A stretch of DNA of 38,801 nucleotides, taken from assembly GCA_945877115.1 (NCBI GenBank), contig CAMCQR010000015.1, positions 1 to 38,801 on the forward strand, in the 5' to 3' direction. The notes below the pieces were generated by a model. That model saw only the letters and a program-made list of their open reading frames with translations. It searched no databases and was not told where the DNA came from. A program made the position numbers and the translations under genes. Every line of letters begins with the position of its first letter. Position 1 is the first letter of the stretch. Below, one piece after another: positions 8,110-16,622 of the stretch. Source of the stretch: Synechococcus sp. UW140 (lineage in GTDB: Bacteria; Cyanobacteriota; Cyanobacteriia; PCC-6307; Cyanobiaceae).

Positions 8110-8633
8110 CGCCGGGCCAGGGCCCCTATCGGCTACGTGCCCCAAGGCAGGGAAATCATCCCCCAACTGACGGTGCGCGAGAAACTGCTATTGGGTTACG
8201 AGGCCCTGCCGGGTGGCATGGGCCGACACCGACACATGGATCCGTTTGTTTACGAGCTGTTCCCCGTGCTGGAGTCGTTTCTGGAACGGCGTGGCGGCGA
8301 CCTTTCCGGAGGCCAGCAGCAACAGTTGGCGATTGCTCGGGCGCTGCTGGGTAAGACCAGGTTGTTGTTGCTGGATGAACCCACCGAAGGGATTCAGCCT
8401 TCGGTGGTGCTGGACATCGAGAGGGCCGTGTGCGCCAAATCACGGCCACGGGCATCAGCGTGTTGTTGGTGGAGCAGCACCTGCACTTTGTCCGCCAGGC
8501 GGATTGGTATTACGCCATGCAGAAGGGTGGCGTGGTGGCGAGTGGGCCCACCAGCGAGCTCAGTAAGGCTGTTGTCGATCGCTTCTTGAGTGTTTGTAGG
8601 GAGTTTGTTGCTGAATCACCGAAGTCCTATTGA
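8110..8633 (+). pseudogene. Truncated, frameshifted urtE remnant
   Basis: The frame reads RRARAPIGYVPQGREIIPQ, LSGGQQQQ, LLLLDEPTEGI and SVVLDIERAV, colinear with UrtE from about residue 80. The N-terminal part with Walker A is absent. One base is missing near 8427, after which the other frame continues RQITATGISVLLVEQ to FLSV and then runs 12 residues past the normal UrtE end. Divergence from the intact urtE is clear but modest, mostly conservative changes, so it looks like an old paralogue or a replaced copy and not a recent duplication. It abuts the pabB remnant. Confidence 0.8.
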
Positions 8634-8647
8634 TATTGATTGAAAAG

Positions 8648-8669
8648 CCCCCTCCGCATCTGGAGGGGG
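8648..8669 (+). terminator. Terminator hairpin, possibly bidirectional
   Basis: CCCCCTCC, a six-base loop and GGAGGGGG form a perfect 8-bp GC stem, with AAAA before it and TTTGTTGT after it. It lies 15 bases after the end of the urtE remnant and about 60 bases from the end of the RTX gene, so it can serve both strands. Its survival suggests the dead urtE was once a normal operon end. Confidence 0.7.
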
Positions 8670-8732
8670 ATTTGTTGTATGTTGTCGAACGGCTATAAAC
8701 CCCCCCCAATTAGGGAGCTGTACAAACGTTAA

Positions 8733-9911
8733 TCAGACGATGGCGAAGTTGGTCAGGGTTCCTGTGAATTGGAATTTGATCACCGCATCACCGCCGGCTT
8801 GGTAACCAGCAGCGGCGTTTCCTAGAACCATGAAGGTCTGGGCCGTGGCGCCGGCCCCAAAGGTGACCCGGGCGGACCGGTTCGCGGCCCAGGCATTGAC
8901 CCCTGCTGCCGTCAGGTTGGTGCTGAGGGCGGCGGCGACGGTGGCATCGGTGTAGGTGGCCAGGGCCGCCAGGGTGCGGCTGGTCATGTTGGCTGCCGTG
9001 ACTGCGGTGGGGCTATCCACCACATCGTTGCCAAAGGCGTAGTCGGTGATGGAGTCGCCGCTGAAGCTGGTGGTGTTGGTGGTAGTCAGCAGGGAATCGG
9101 CCAGCACGAACTGGAAGCGGTCGCTCCCGGTGCCGCCGGTGAGGATGTCGGTGCCGGCTCCACCATTGAGGGTGTCATTACGGTTGCCGCCATTGAGGCT
9201 GTCATTACCAGCTAGACCCGAAAGAACGTTGTCATCGGAATTACCGGTGATGACGTTGTTGGCCGCATTGCCGGTGCCATTGATGGCGGCGGAGCCTGTG
9301 AGGGTGAGATTTTCGAGGTTGGCGGCCAGGGTGTAGGTGAGCGAGGCCTGGACGGTATCGGTGCCGTCATTGGCGGCCTCGACCAGGATGTCCCCGACGT
9401 CGTCCACCGTGTAGGTGTCGTTACCGCTGCCACCGACCATCGAGTCGACGCCGACGCCACCATTGATGTCGTCGGCACCGGCGGTGCCGTTGATCGTGTC
9501 ATTGCCTGCACCGGTAACGATCATGTCGCCGACCACGTCGGTGGCCGTGGAGAAGACTTCCTCCGCCAAGCCCTGGCCATCGGTGAAGCGCACGGCTACC
9601 CGCAGCTGGGTGTCGACCTGGTCCTGGACGGGGATGAACGCCGCGGTGGTGGCGTTTGCGATGTTGGTCCAGGTGGCGCCACCGTCGGCCGAGGTCTGCC
9701 ACTGGAAGCTGAATGCTCCCAGACCGTCGGGATCCGCGATTCCAGCCGTGTTGACGTTCAAGGCAAAGCCTTCGGTCGGCGAGGTGTCCGAGATGATCGG
9801 TGCACCGGTGGCTTGGCGATTGGTCGCTATTGCTACATCCTGATCGCTGAAACGTAGGACTTCGAAGTTGCGCAGTAGGTCGACACCGTCAGTGCCGACG
9901 TTGTCTGTCAC
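8733..9911 (-). CDS. RTX-type calcium-binding protein, apparently 5'-truncated
   Basis: The 392 residues contain an Ig-like segment (about 40-120, PTEGFALNVNTAGIADPDG to FTDGQGLAEEVF) and two blocks of GGxGxDxxx nonapeptides (about 133-165 and 225-265: GAGNDTING, GGSGNDTY, GLAGNDSLNGG, GGAGTDILTGG). These are calcium-binding beta-roll repeats of proteins secreted by type I systems. The C terminus is a plausible secretion region. The first residues (TDNVGTDGVDLLRNFEVLRFSDQD) normally occur deep inside larger RTX or heme-peroxidase proteins, and the frame stays open upstream to a TAG near 9997 without a good start. GTG 9911 lacks a Shine-Dalgarno. It is probably the 3' part of a longer lost gene; expression is uncertain. 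Confidence 0.75.
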   Translation of the reverse strand: MTDNVGTDGVDLLRNFEVLRFSDQDVAIATNRQATGAPIISDTSPTEGFALNVNTAGIADPDGLGAFSFQWQTSADGGATWTNIANATTAAFIPVQDQVDTQLRVAVRFTDGQGLAEEVFSTATDVVGDMIVTGAGNDTINGTAGADDINGGVGVDSMVGGSGNDTYTVDDVGDILVEAANDGTDTVQASLTYTLAANLENLTLTGSAAINGTGNAANNVITGNSDDNVLSGLAGNDSLNGGNRNDTLNGGAGTDILTGGTGSDRFQFVLADSLLTTTNTTSFSGDSITDYAFGNDVVDSPTAVTAANMTSRTLAALATYTDATVAAALSTNLTAAGVNAWAANRSARVTFGAGATAQTFMVLGNAAAGYQAGGDAVIKFQFTGTLTNFAIV

Positions 9912-10039
9912 GACGCGGCTGCCATCACTGCGCCACTCTGTTCCCCGCCACTTTTGGTTAGGCAGGTGGGCTCTTGAGCCCCGAGTCCCCTATCCCTCAA
10001 CCAGTCTCATAGAGCGGTAGGACGATTTGTGCGCTTGCG

Positions 10040-10900
10040 TTACCGTCCCTGCAGGCACCGTTCCCAGAGGCTGCGAGCTGTTGGCCCAAGCACCTCGGTT
10101 GCCGCCTCTTTCGGCCGTTTCCCCTGCAGGGGCCTGCAGTCCAGGCTGTTGATCAGCAGGCCCGCTTCGCTGCGCTCCAGATCAACGGGCCAGAGCTCCG
10201 CCTCCTGCAGCCACCCCTGGGCCAGCCCCTGGGCCCGCATGATCCCGGGCAGGCAGCCGCTGGCCAGGGGCGGCGTCAGCCAACAGCCCCCGATCAACAG
10301 CAGCAGGTTGGCGGTGGTGGCACAGCAGAGTTGCCCTGCCGTGTTGAGCAGCAGAGCCTCGTCGGCACCACCCCGCTGGGCTTCGCGGCGGGCCTGCACC
10401 GCCCAGCCGTAGGCAAAGGTTTTGCAGGCGCTGATCCGGCTGGCGGGATTGCGCCGTTCGCCCTGGCTGATGAGGGTGCTCACCGCCCCAAAACCCGGCC
10501 ACCAGGGGCCCAGCTGCAACCAGAAGCGATGGCTTGGCGGCCCTTCGTCGTCCGGCGGCAGGGCGATGCCGCGGCCGGCGTTGCCCCGGCTCCAGTTGAG
10601 GCGCAGGGCGGCATCGGCACTGCCACTGCGTTCGATCGCTTCCGCCAGTAGGGGCCCCACGCGGTCGGAATCCGGTGGGGGGGCCATGCCCAATCGCGCC
10701 GCGGATTGGCGCCATCGCTCCAGGTGGGCCTCCAGCAGTTGGGGCTTGCCGTTTTGGATCAAAATGGTTTCAAACAATCCGTCGCTAAGGGCCAGGCCCC
10801 GGTCGGCCAGGGGCAGGGCCAACTGCTCCGGGGCCCCCCAGGTGCCGCCACCCCCGGGAGCGTCGATCCAGGCGATCGTTGCTCCCCCCGCGCTGGTCAC
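10040..10900 (-). CDS. pabC: Aminodeoxychorismate lyase (class IV PLP aminotransferase family)
   Basis: This enzyme splits 4-amino-4-deoxychorismate into p-aminobenzoate and pyruvate for folate. The frame runs upstream into pabB, but GTG at 10900 overlaps the pabB stop (GTGA), giving 286 residues and translational coupling. Fold-type IV landmarks are LADRGLALSDGLFET (about 31-45), the PLP lysine in ISACKTFAYG (Lys160), and GADEALLLN followed by the phosphate-binding ATTANLLLL. Close relatives are branched-chain and D-amino acid aminotransferases, but the position directly after pabB makes PabC by far the best call. Confidence 0.88.
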   Translation of the reverse strand: MTSAGGATIAWIDAPGGGGTWGAPEQLALPLADRGLALSDGLFETILIQNGKPQLLEAHLERWRQSAARLGMAPPPDSDRVGPLLAEAIERSGSADAALRLNWSRGNAGRGIALPPDDEGPPSHRFWLQLGPWWPGFGAVSTLISQGERRNPASRISACKTFAYGWAVQARREAQRGGADEALLLNTAGQLCCATTANLLLLIGGCWLTPPLASGCLPGIMRAQGLAQGWLQEAELWPVDLERSEAGLLINSLDCRPLQGKRPKEAATEVLGPTARSLWERCLQGR

Positions 10901-12204
10901 GCCAGAGCCTCCAGCAGGGGCAGCAACTTCCAGCCCATCTCCAGAGCTTCGTCGCCGGGGTCCGAATCGGCCACGATGCCGCCGCCGGCATGGAGCCGCA
11001 GGCGCCGATCCCGCACCATCAGGCTGCGGATCAGGATGCTGCTGTCGAAGCGGCCATCGGCGGCCAGCCAGAACAACGAACCGCAATAGGGCCCCCGGGG
11101 CACCGGTTCGAGGTCGTGCAGCCGGCGGCAGGCGCGCACCTTGGGGGCGCCGGTGATCGAGCCCCCCGGCCAACAGGCCCGCAGCAGGTCCACCAGGCCG
11201 CAATCGGAGCGCAGTTGGCCCTCCACCACCGAGGTGAGGTGGTGGACGCGGGCATAACTTTCCAGGCCCAACAACTGGGGGACGGCGATGGAGCCCGGTT
11301 GGCAGACCCGGCCCAGGTCATTGCGCATCAGGTCGACGATCATCACGTTTTCGGCCCGGTCCTTGGGGGCGCAGACCAGCTCGGCGGCGGCACGGGCATC
11401 CTCCCCGGGGTCGGCTTGCCGGGGCCTGGTGCCCTTGATGGGCCGGGTTTGGATGTGGCCCGCAGGGGTCAGCCGCAGGAATCGTTCGGGGGAGGCGGAG
11501 ACGACCGCCTCCTGGCCCGCCACCGCCAGACCGGCAAAGGGGGCGGGGCAATGGTGGCGCAGGCGTCCGTAGAGGGCGAGCGGGTCGGGGGGGGTCTCGA
11601 GCTCGGCTTCACAGCAGGCGCTGAGATTGGCCTGGAACAGGTCGCCGCTGGCGATGCGCTCCCGGAGGGCCCGCACCTGTTTCTCGTAGCTGGGGCTTGG
11701 GGTGTGCCAATGCCAGCGGTCGGCGGCAAGGCCCTCCCAGGGGGGGCCGATGCCCGGGTCGGGCTGGGCCGTTGATAACAGGCCGTGCACCTGTTCCTCC
11801 ATGGCCAGCAGGCGTCGGCGGTCGTCTCCCTCGAGCCAGCATTGGCGCCGCTGGCGGTCGAAATGGATCAGGGGGTCATGGCGGGCGGCCCAGAGGATCG
11901 CCATGTCGGGCCGTTGCCAGTGGGCGCTGGGTTCGACCCAGGCCCCGGCCTCGTAGGAGAGCCAGCCCAGCCAGGGGCCCCCACTCGCCTGCAGGGCGGC
12001 CAGGGCGGCGAAAGGGTCGACGGCCCCGGCGTCGCCGGGCAGGCCGCGGCAGCTGATCGTGTCGATTGGCGCCACCCCCAGCACCGCCCGGCGACCCAAA
12101 GCACTGCCGTCTCCCTCCAGCAACACGAGGCCATCGCGTCCGTACGGCCCGGCAAGCAGGCGGGCCAGGGTCCAGGGTTCGCTCCAGGGCAGGGGCCGCT
12201 TCAA
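10897..12204 (-). CDS. pabB: Aminodeoxychorismate synthase component I
   Basis: This is a 435-residue chorismate-utilising enzyme that makes 4-amino-4-deoxychorismate with a PabA amidotransferase, which is not encoded here. PabB is favoured over TrpE by PIKGTRPR (Lys257 in PIKGT; anthranilate synthase usually has PIAGT). Other conserved blocks are GDLFQANLS (about 187-195), SASPERFL, MIVDLMRNDLGRV, GGSITGAPK and the C-terminal FDSSILIRSL. The ATG start is at 12204. Its stop overlaps pabC. A deleted relative exists at 7734-8090. Confidence 0.93.
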   Translation of the reverse strand: MKRPLPWSEPWTLARLLAGPYGRDGLVLLEGDGSALGRRAVLGVAPIDTISCRGLPGDAGAVDPFAALAALQASGGPWLGWLSYEAGAWVEPSAHWQRPDMAILWAARHDPLIHFDRQRRQCWLEGDDRRRLLAMEEQVHGLLSTAQPDPGIGPPWEGLAADRWHWHTPSPSYEKQVRALRERIASGDLFQANLSACCEAELETPPDPLALYGRLRHHCPAPFAGLAVAGQEAVVSASPERFLRLTPAGHIQTRPIKGTRPRQADPGEDARAAAELVCAPKDRAENVMIVDLMRNDLGRVCQPGSIAVPQLLGLESYARVHHLTSVVEGQLRSDCGLVDLLRACWPGGSITGAPKVRACRRLHDLEPVPRGPYCGSLFWLAADGRFDSSILIRSLMVRDRRLRLHAGGGIVADSDPGDEALEMGWKLLPLLEALA

Positions 12205-12237
12205 CGCCTGAACTGATCGACCTTTGGCCCATAGATG

Positions 12238-12939
12238 CTAAGGCGGCTCCCCCTGGCCGGGTCCGGCTCCGTTTGAGGCCAGGTCGGCTCGCCCCGCCTC
12301 GATCAGGGCGGCATCGCGGATGCGGCAGCTGTCGCAGACCCCACAGGGGCGATCGCCGCCGCTGTAGCAGCTCCAGGTGGCCCCAATCGGCACCCCAAGC
12401 CGCAGGGCTTGCTGCACAATCTCCAGCTTGCTGGCATGCACCAGGGGGGCCCAAAGTTGGGGCCCATGGCCCTCCCGGCCGGCGCGGGTGGCCAGGTCCG
12501 CCAGGGTTTGAAAGGCCTCCAGGTAGTCCGGCCGGCAATCGGGATAACCCGAATAATCCACCGCATTCACCCCCAGCACCAGGCGTTCCGCCCCCCGGGC
12601 CTCCGCCAGACTCAACCCCAGGGCAATAAAAACCGTGTTGCGGCCGGGCACGTAGGTGGGTGGGATGGTGCCCTCGGCCACGCCCGTGCTGGGCAGGGCC
12701 AGTTTTGGATCGGTCAGGGCCGAGCCCCCCCAGGCCGCCAGGTTGACGGCAATGGTGTGGTGTTCTGCCACTCCCAGGTGCTGGCTGAGCAATTGGGCCG
12801 CTGCCAGTTCGCGGCGGTGGCGCTGGCCGTAATCAAAGGAAAGGGCAAGCAGGCTGTGGCCAGCCTCCAGGGCCAGGGCGGCGGCCGTGGCGGAATCAAG
12901 GCCCCCCGAAAGCAGGACGACGGCGGTGGCCAACGGCAC
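12238..12939 (-). CDS. queC: 7-cyano-7-deazaguanine synthase
   Basis: This enzyme makes preQ0 from 7-carboxy-7-deazaguanine, ammonia and ATP, on the path to queuosine tRNA modification. The ATP pyrophosphatase P-loop is [14 protein letters not shown] close to the N terminus; [16 protein letters not shown] and [12 protein letters not shown] follow. Four cysteines near the C terminus ([15 protein letters not shown]) bind zinc. I chose GTG at 12939 (233 residues) because QueC normally begins a few residues before the P-loop. The frame is open to GTG at 13038, which would add 33 residues without family support. The partner gene queE lies at 15704-16372. Confidence 0.88.
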   Translation of the reverse strand: MPLATAVVLLSGGLDSATAAALALEAGHSLLALSFDYGQRHRRELAAAQLLSQHLGVAEHHTIAVNLAAWGGSALTDPKLALPSTGVAEGTIPPTYVPGRNTVFIALGLSLAEARGAERLVLGVNAVDYSGYPDCRPDYLEAFQTLADLATRAGREGHGPQLWAPLVHASKLEIVQQALRLGVPIGATWSCYSGGDRPCGVCDSCRIRDAALIEAGRADLASNGAGPGQGEPP

Positions 12940-13080
12940 AGGCGCGGTGTCAAACCATGATCGCCCGGCCTGGCGTGGGGGCCAATGGCGCAGAGTTGGC
13001 TGCCAAAAACGCAGGCCGAAAGCGCTGCGATGGCCCACTATTCAACCCTGGACTGCCCTCCCTTATCGTCCTTCCGTTTA

Positions 13081-13098
13081 CTCCCCACAAATGGGGAG
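13081..13098. promoter_or_regulatory. Hairpin or dyad between divergent queC and the solute-binding gene
   Basis: CTCCCCA and TGGGGAG form a perfect 7-bp dyad around CAAA in the region between divergently transcribed genes. It could be an operator or a leader hairpin. I see no match to preQ1 riboswitch features. The function is unknown. Confidence 0.35.
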
Positions 13099-13167
13099 CC
13101 CTTCCTGTTGTTGGCTTGATGTCTTGATGGTTGCCATGGTGAGAAAGTTGATTGGTGGGGGTTGTTG

Positions 13168-14445
13168 ATGGCAAGACGCAGAGATCTACTGGCATCCCTG
13201 TTGGGACTCGTGCTGTTGACCAGCGGCTGCTCGACACAGTGGCAGCCCCCCGAGAATCTCAACCTGCTGCTCTCGGCCGGCTTAGGCGAAGACAAGATCG
13301 CCCGCGCCAATCTCGAACGCCTGGCCCAGCAACTGGCCAATGAATTCATGCGGGTCAACCCCCGGGTGAACGTGCATCTGCGCCTGACCTCCGAAAGTGA
13401 GGTGCTGCCCTTGATGCGCTCCCGCAGCGGCCTGGGCGCCGCCCCCGATCTGTTGATCACCCGGGTGCCTGCGGCCTATGCGTTGGCCCAGGAACGACTG
13501 ACCACAACCAGCTCCCTGGAGCCGCTGGATCTGGATCCCCTGCGGATCAAATTTCTGGGACGCTTTCGCCAGGGCAATCGCTTTCGGGCCCTGCCCCTGC
13601 TGGTGCAGCCCACCATCGCCTGTTACAACCGCAAGCGGGTGCCGACACCGCCCCGAACCCTGGACCAATTGGTGAGTCAGGCCAGTGGGGGACAGAAGAT
13701 GGGCCTGCCGCTGGAGCTGCGGGAGCTGCTCTGGACGGCCACCGGGTTCAGTGCCCAGCAGCCCCTGTTTCAACTGCTGGAGAATAAGAGACGGATCCAC
13801 TCCACAGAGCCCCTTAAGGGGACTGCCCGCGAATCGGTGCTGGCTTGGTTGGAATGGCTCTATCGGGCCAACGTGGAGCCGAATGTGATTTTCGTTGATA
13901 CGGCCGATGAGCTGGTGACCAGGCTGGAAAAGGGCCAATTGGATTGGATCAGCTGTAATGCCACCACCATCACTCGGTTGCAAAAATCCCTGGGCAGCAA
14001 TTTGGCGGTGGCCGATTTGCCCCGGGGACCCAATGGCGAGCCTTCCCGGCCGATTGCCCGCATGCTGGTTTTAAGCTTCGGGCGCGATTCGACCCCAGGT
14101 CAACGCGATGCCGCCCAAAAGTTTGCCCTGTTTGTGCTCAACGAATACACCCAAAGCAACATGGCGGCCCAGGCCATTGGCAACATGCCCGTTAACCAAA
14201 AAGTGGTGCTGCCAGTCAAAGATGCTGCTTACCTGCCGGTGATGGAGAGGAGTTTGGATAATTCAATTATTCCAAGTTTCTATGAAGGTATTCGTATCAA
14301 CACCCTGGCCAATACCATCAGGCCAATCCTTAAGCGAAACATCTATGGCGAGCAGAAACCTGAGCAGGTGCTGAAGGCCATTGAGGCTATCGCGAATGGC
14401 CCGAATGCTGATGTTGTTTCCGTATCTGGAGGTCCAAACCAATGA
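13168..14445 (+). CDS. Solute-binding lipoprotein (family 1 extracellular binding-protein-like)
   Basis: The 425-residue protein has a lipoprotein signal: MARRRDLL, a hydrophobic core, and lipobox LTSGC. The mature part resembles sugar/spermidine-type family 1 binding proteins (ANEFMRVNPRVNVHL, APDLLITRVPAAYAL, PLLVQPTIACYNRKRV, LDWISCNATTITRLQK, AQKFALFVLNEYTQSN). The start ATG 13168 is preceded by a G-rich GGTGGGGG stretch; TTG codons at 13162 and 13165 are less likely. Its stop overlaps the start of an MscS-type channel gene (ATGA), and no ABC permease or ATPase is nearby. The ligand is unknown. It may act as a sensor or partner of the channel instead of a transporter component. Confidence 0.82.
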   Translation: MARRRDLLASLLGLVLLTSGCSTQWQPPENLNLLLSAGLGEDKIARANLERLAQQLANEFMRVNPRVNVHLRLTSESEVLPLMRSRSGLGAAPDLLITRVPAAYALAQERLTTTSSLEPLDLDPLRIKFLGRFRQGNRFRALPLLVQPTIACYNRKRVPTPPRTLDQLVSQASGGQKMGLPLELRELLWTATGFSAQQPLFQLLENKRRIHSTEPLKGTARESVLAWLEWLYRANVEPNVIFVDTADELVTRLEKGQLDWISCNATTITRLQKSLGSNLAVADLPRGPNGEPSRPIARMLVLSFGRDSTPGQRDAAQKFALFVLNEYTQSNMAAQAIGNMPVNQKVVLPVKDAAYLPVMERSLDNSIIPSFYEGIRINTLANTIRPILKRNIYGEQKPEQVLKAIEAIANGPNADVVSVSGGPNQ

Positions 14446-15707
14446 ATCAGATTGTCTTTGAGCTCAGCAGTTGGTTAAGCCTGCTCGGTCGTTTTTCCCT
14501 GGTGCTGCAGCTGGCTGTCTTGGCCGGCCTGTTTGTGTTGTCGCGCCTATTGTTTCGGCGCCAGCGAATCTCGCCGCACAGTTGGAGGATTGTTTTCACC
14601 GAGCTGGCCTTCCTCGCCTCCTTAGGGCTGGCATTTCTGGTGTTGAAGCTGGTGGGTATGCCGGCTGGGCTGATCTTTTTGGCGGCAGAATTGCTGGCAA
14701 TTTGGATTGGTTTGGAAATTTTGCGATTGCTGTTACGACGCTATAACGATCCTGAGGTTGTTGAGTCCTATTTTCAGCGGGCCGTGCGGCCCCTGTTTTT
14801 TGTGCTTGGGCTGATGACTTGCCTTGGCAAAATCGACAACCTTGAGAGCTTCGGCAGTATTCCGCTGATGCGCTTGTTTGATCAGAATTTCACGATTGGC
14901 GATTTGGGTCTGTTGCTGATCTTGCCCTATTTCGTGGTAGTGCTTTCTGAATTGCCGTCCTTTCTTTTTGGCTCCACGGCTGCTCGGCTGATGGGCATGA
15001 CGCCTGGCAACCGTAAGGCCTTTGAGTTGATTATCCGTTATCTGCTGATTGGCCTGGGCCTGGTCTGGATGTCTAGCTTCGTGGGCCTTAACGGCAATGC
15101 CGTGGCCGCCATGGCTGGCGGGTTGTCGGTGGGTCTGGGCTTTGGCATCAAGGAGGTGTTCTCCAACTTTGTCAGTGGTTTATGGCTGCTGCTAGAGGGC
15201 TCGGTCCGCCCTGGCGAGATATTGATTGTCGATGGCGATGCTTGTGAAGTGAAAAATCTGGGTTTGCGGGCCTCGACGTTGCTGCGCACCAGCGACAACG
15301 CCGAACTTGTGGTGCCCAACCAGACATTTTTTACCAATACGACTACAACTTTTACGGGGGAAACCAAGGCCCTTAGGTGCAGTTCTGTGACGGTTGGGGC
15401 AGACTACAAACATGAGCCTGATGAAGTTATAGCCCTGCTTGTGGCCACGGCCAAGGCCAATCCCAGGGTTTTGAGCGTGCCGCCTCCGAAAGCATTTGTG
15501 GCGAATTTTGGGGAATCGGCAATTGATTATGAGCTTGAATTTTCGATGGCAGACCCGCTTACTAAAGGCGGCATTTCCAAGGAACTAAGGCGGGCTATTT
15601 GGTATGCCTTCCGTGATAACGGCATTGAAATGCCCTATCCCCAACAGGTGCTGCATTTGGCCCCCAGGATCCGCCCTTCGCGGGATCAGGAAAGGGGCAC
15701 TGATTAA
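14442..15707 (+). CDS. MscS-family mechanosensitive ion channel
   Basis: The 421-residue membrane protein has about five to six predicted helices (about 18-38, 51-70, 75-100, 110-125, 150-175, 195-215) before the MscS core. The pore helix and following beta domain are recognisable in GGLSVGLGFGIKEVFSNFVSGL (written here as the block 225-246) and EGSVRPGEILIVDG, then LVVPNQTFFTN. The C-terminal part is the cytoplasmic alpha/beta domain. MscS channels release solutes on hypo-osmotic shock. It overlaps the upstream binding-protein gene by four bases, so the two are translationally coupled. It ends four bases inside the convergent queE gene. Confidence 0.9.
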   Translation: MNQIVFELSSWLSLLGRFSLVLQLAVLAGLFVLSRLLFRRQRISPHSWRIVFTELAFLASLGLAFLVLKLVGMPAGLIFLAAELLAIWIGLEILRLLLRRYNDPEVVESYFQRAVRPLFFVLGLMTCLGKIDNLESFGSIPLMRLFDQNFTIGDLGLLLILPYFVVVLSELPSFLFGSTAARLMGMTPGNRKAFELIIRYLLIGLGLVWMSSFVGLNGNAVAAMAGGLSVGLGFGIKEVFSNFVSGLWLLLEGSVRPGEILIVDGDACEVKNLGLRASTLLRTSDNAELVVPNQTFFTNTTTTFTGETKALRCSSVTVGADYKHEPDEVIALLVATAKANPRVLSVPPPKAFVANFGESAIDYELEFSMADPLTKGGISKELRRAIWYAFRDNGIEMPYPQQVLHLAPRIRPSRDQERGTD

Positions 15708-16372
15708 CGCACTCCGAGCCATTTGTGGCTTTGCAAGCTGAGGCGCCAGCGGCGATTCTGGCGCACATAGGCAATGGCAAGCTCCTGGCCCACTGGGCTA
15801 TCCCAAAGGGGTTGCAGTAACAAAATCGGCGGGGAGACTGAGTCCGGTCGGCCGGCCCCAATGGCGGCCAGGGCCATGGCCTCGGCGAAGGCCAGGTCGT
15901 CTTTGTCGCCCACCACCACCTTGAGTTCGTGGCAGGCGGCCAGGACCTGCTGCTGCGGCGGCCGGTGCCGCTTGGGGGAGAGGGTGATCCAGTCGAAGCG
16001 GCCACTGAGGGCATCAACGCCACTGGTTTCCAGGTGGATGGGCAGGCCAGCGGGCTGGTCAGCGCTGGCGGTGGCAGCGCGCAGGGCCTCGCCGAGGGGC
16101 TCCAGCTCGTGGTGCAGGGGTTCTCCCCCGGTGATCACCACGAAGGCGGCCCCGGCTGCGGCGGCGCTGGCGGCTGCTTGGGCCAGCTCATTCAAGCTCT
16201 GGATCGGGTGGGACCCCGCGGACCAGGAGTGCTTGGTGTCGCACCAGGGGCAGCCCACCGTGCAGCCCGCCAGGCGGATGAAGAAGGCGCTGCGGCCGGT
16301 GTGGAGGCCTTCTCCCTGGAGGGAGTGAAAGGTCTCGACGATGGGCAGGGACAATGAAGCCAAGGCGGACAC
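15704..16372 (-). CDS. queE: 7-carboxy-7-deazaguanine synthase (radical SAM)
   Basis: This radical SAM enzyme converts 6-carboxy-tetrahydropterin to 7-carboxy-7-deazaguanine, the substrate of QueC. In the 222 residues the N-terminal FHSLQGEGLHTGR binds substrate, and the iron-sulfur motif is the QueE variant CTVGCPWCDT (Cys37, Cys41, Cys44). TGGEP (near 100) binds SAM, and the later HLETSG and WITLSPK blocks fit the family. The start is GTG at 16372. The gene converges with the MscS channel with a four-base overlap. Confidence 0.93.
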   Translation of the reverse strand: MSALASLSLPIVETFHSLQGEGLHTGRSAFFIRLAGCTVGCPWCDTKHSWSAGSHPIQSLNELAQAAASAAAAGAAFVVITGGEPLHHELEPLGEALRAATASADQPAGLPIHLETSGVDALSGRFDWITLSPKRHRPPQQQVLAACHELKVVVGDKDDLAFAEAMALAAIGAGRPDSVSPPILLLQPLWDSPVGQELAIAYVRQNRRWRLSLQSHKWLGVR

Positions 16373-16442
16373 GCTCTAGGGGGCTTGCAAGAGATGACAT
16401 CGTTAGCCTGCCAGCCGAGCCGCAGTGGCGGCAGGATCCGCC

Positions 16443-16589
16443 TTAGCCCAGCGATGGCAGTGTCGCCATGTCTGGGTCAGACCGAGGCAGAGAAGCCTGG
16501 CGGGTGAGGTCGGCGAGGTTGGCGAGGTCGTCTGCCCCCAAGGCGCACACCTGAGCTGACAACACCAGTCGCAGACACTCCCTGCTCAT
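16443..16589 (-). CDS. Small ORF, possible continuation of the upstream membrane protein
   Basis: ATG at 16589 opens 48 codons (MSRECLRLVLSAQV... ending TLPSLG). The frame is the same as the upstream 130-residue membrane-protein gene, and the two are separated only by a single TAG at 16623-16625 followed by 11 open codons. It may be a separate small protein or the C-terminal end of a gene split by a nonsense mutation. I do not recognise a family. Confidence 0.25.
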   Translation of the reverse strand: MSRECLRLVLSAQVCALGADDLANLADLTRQASLPRSDPDMATLPSLG

Positions 16590-16622
16590 GGCGAACAGGG
16601 TTTCAGCCCTGGGACCAGCCGC

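Noticed and set aside
7734-8633. A working second urtE or pabB
   Set aside because: Walker A is absent and the frame is broken in urtE; pabB lacks two large internal blocks.
9046-9843. Long plus-strand Pro/Ser-rich frames
   Set aside because: They are the antisense of the RTX repeats; the repeats impose the periodic pattern.
13282-13983. Long minus-strand frame opposite the solute-binding gene
   Set aside because: The codon pattern follows the plus-strand gene, and there is no recognisable domain or start signal.
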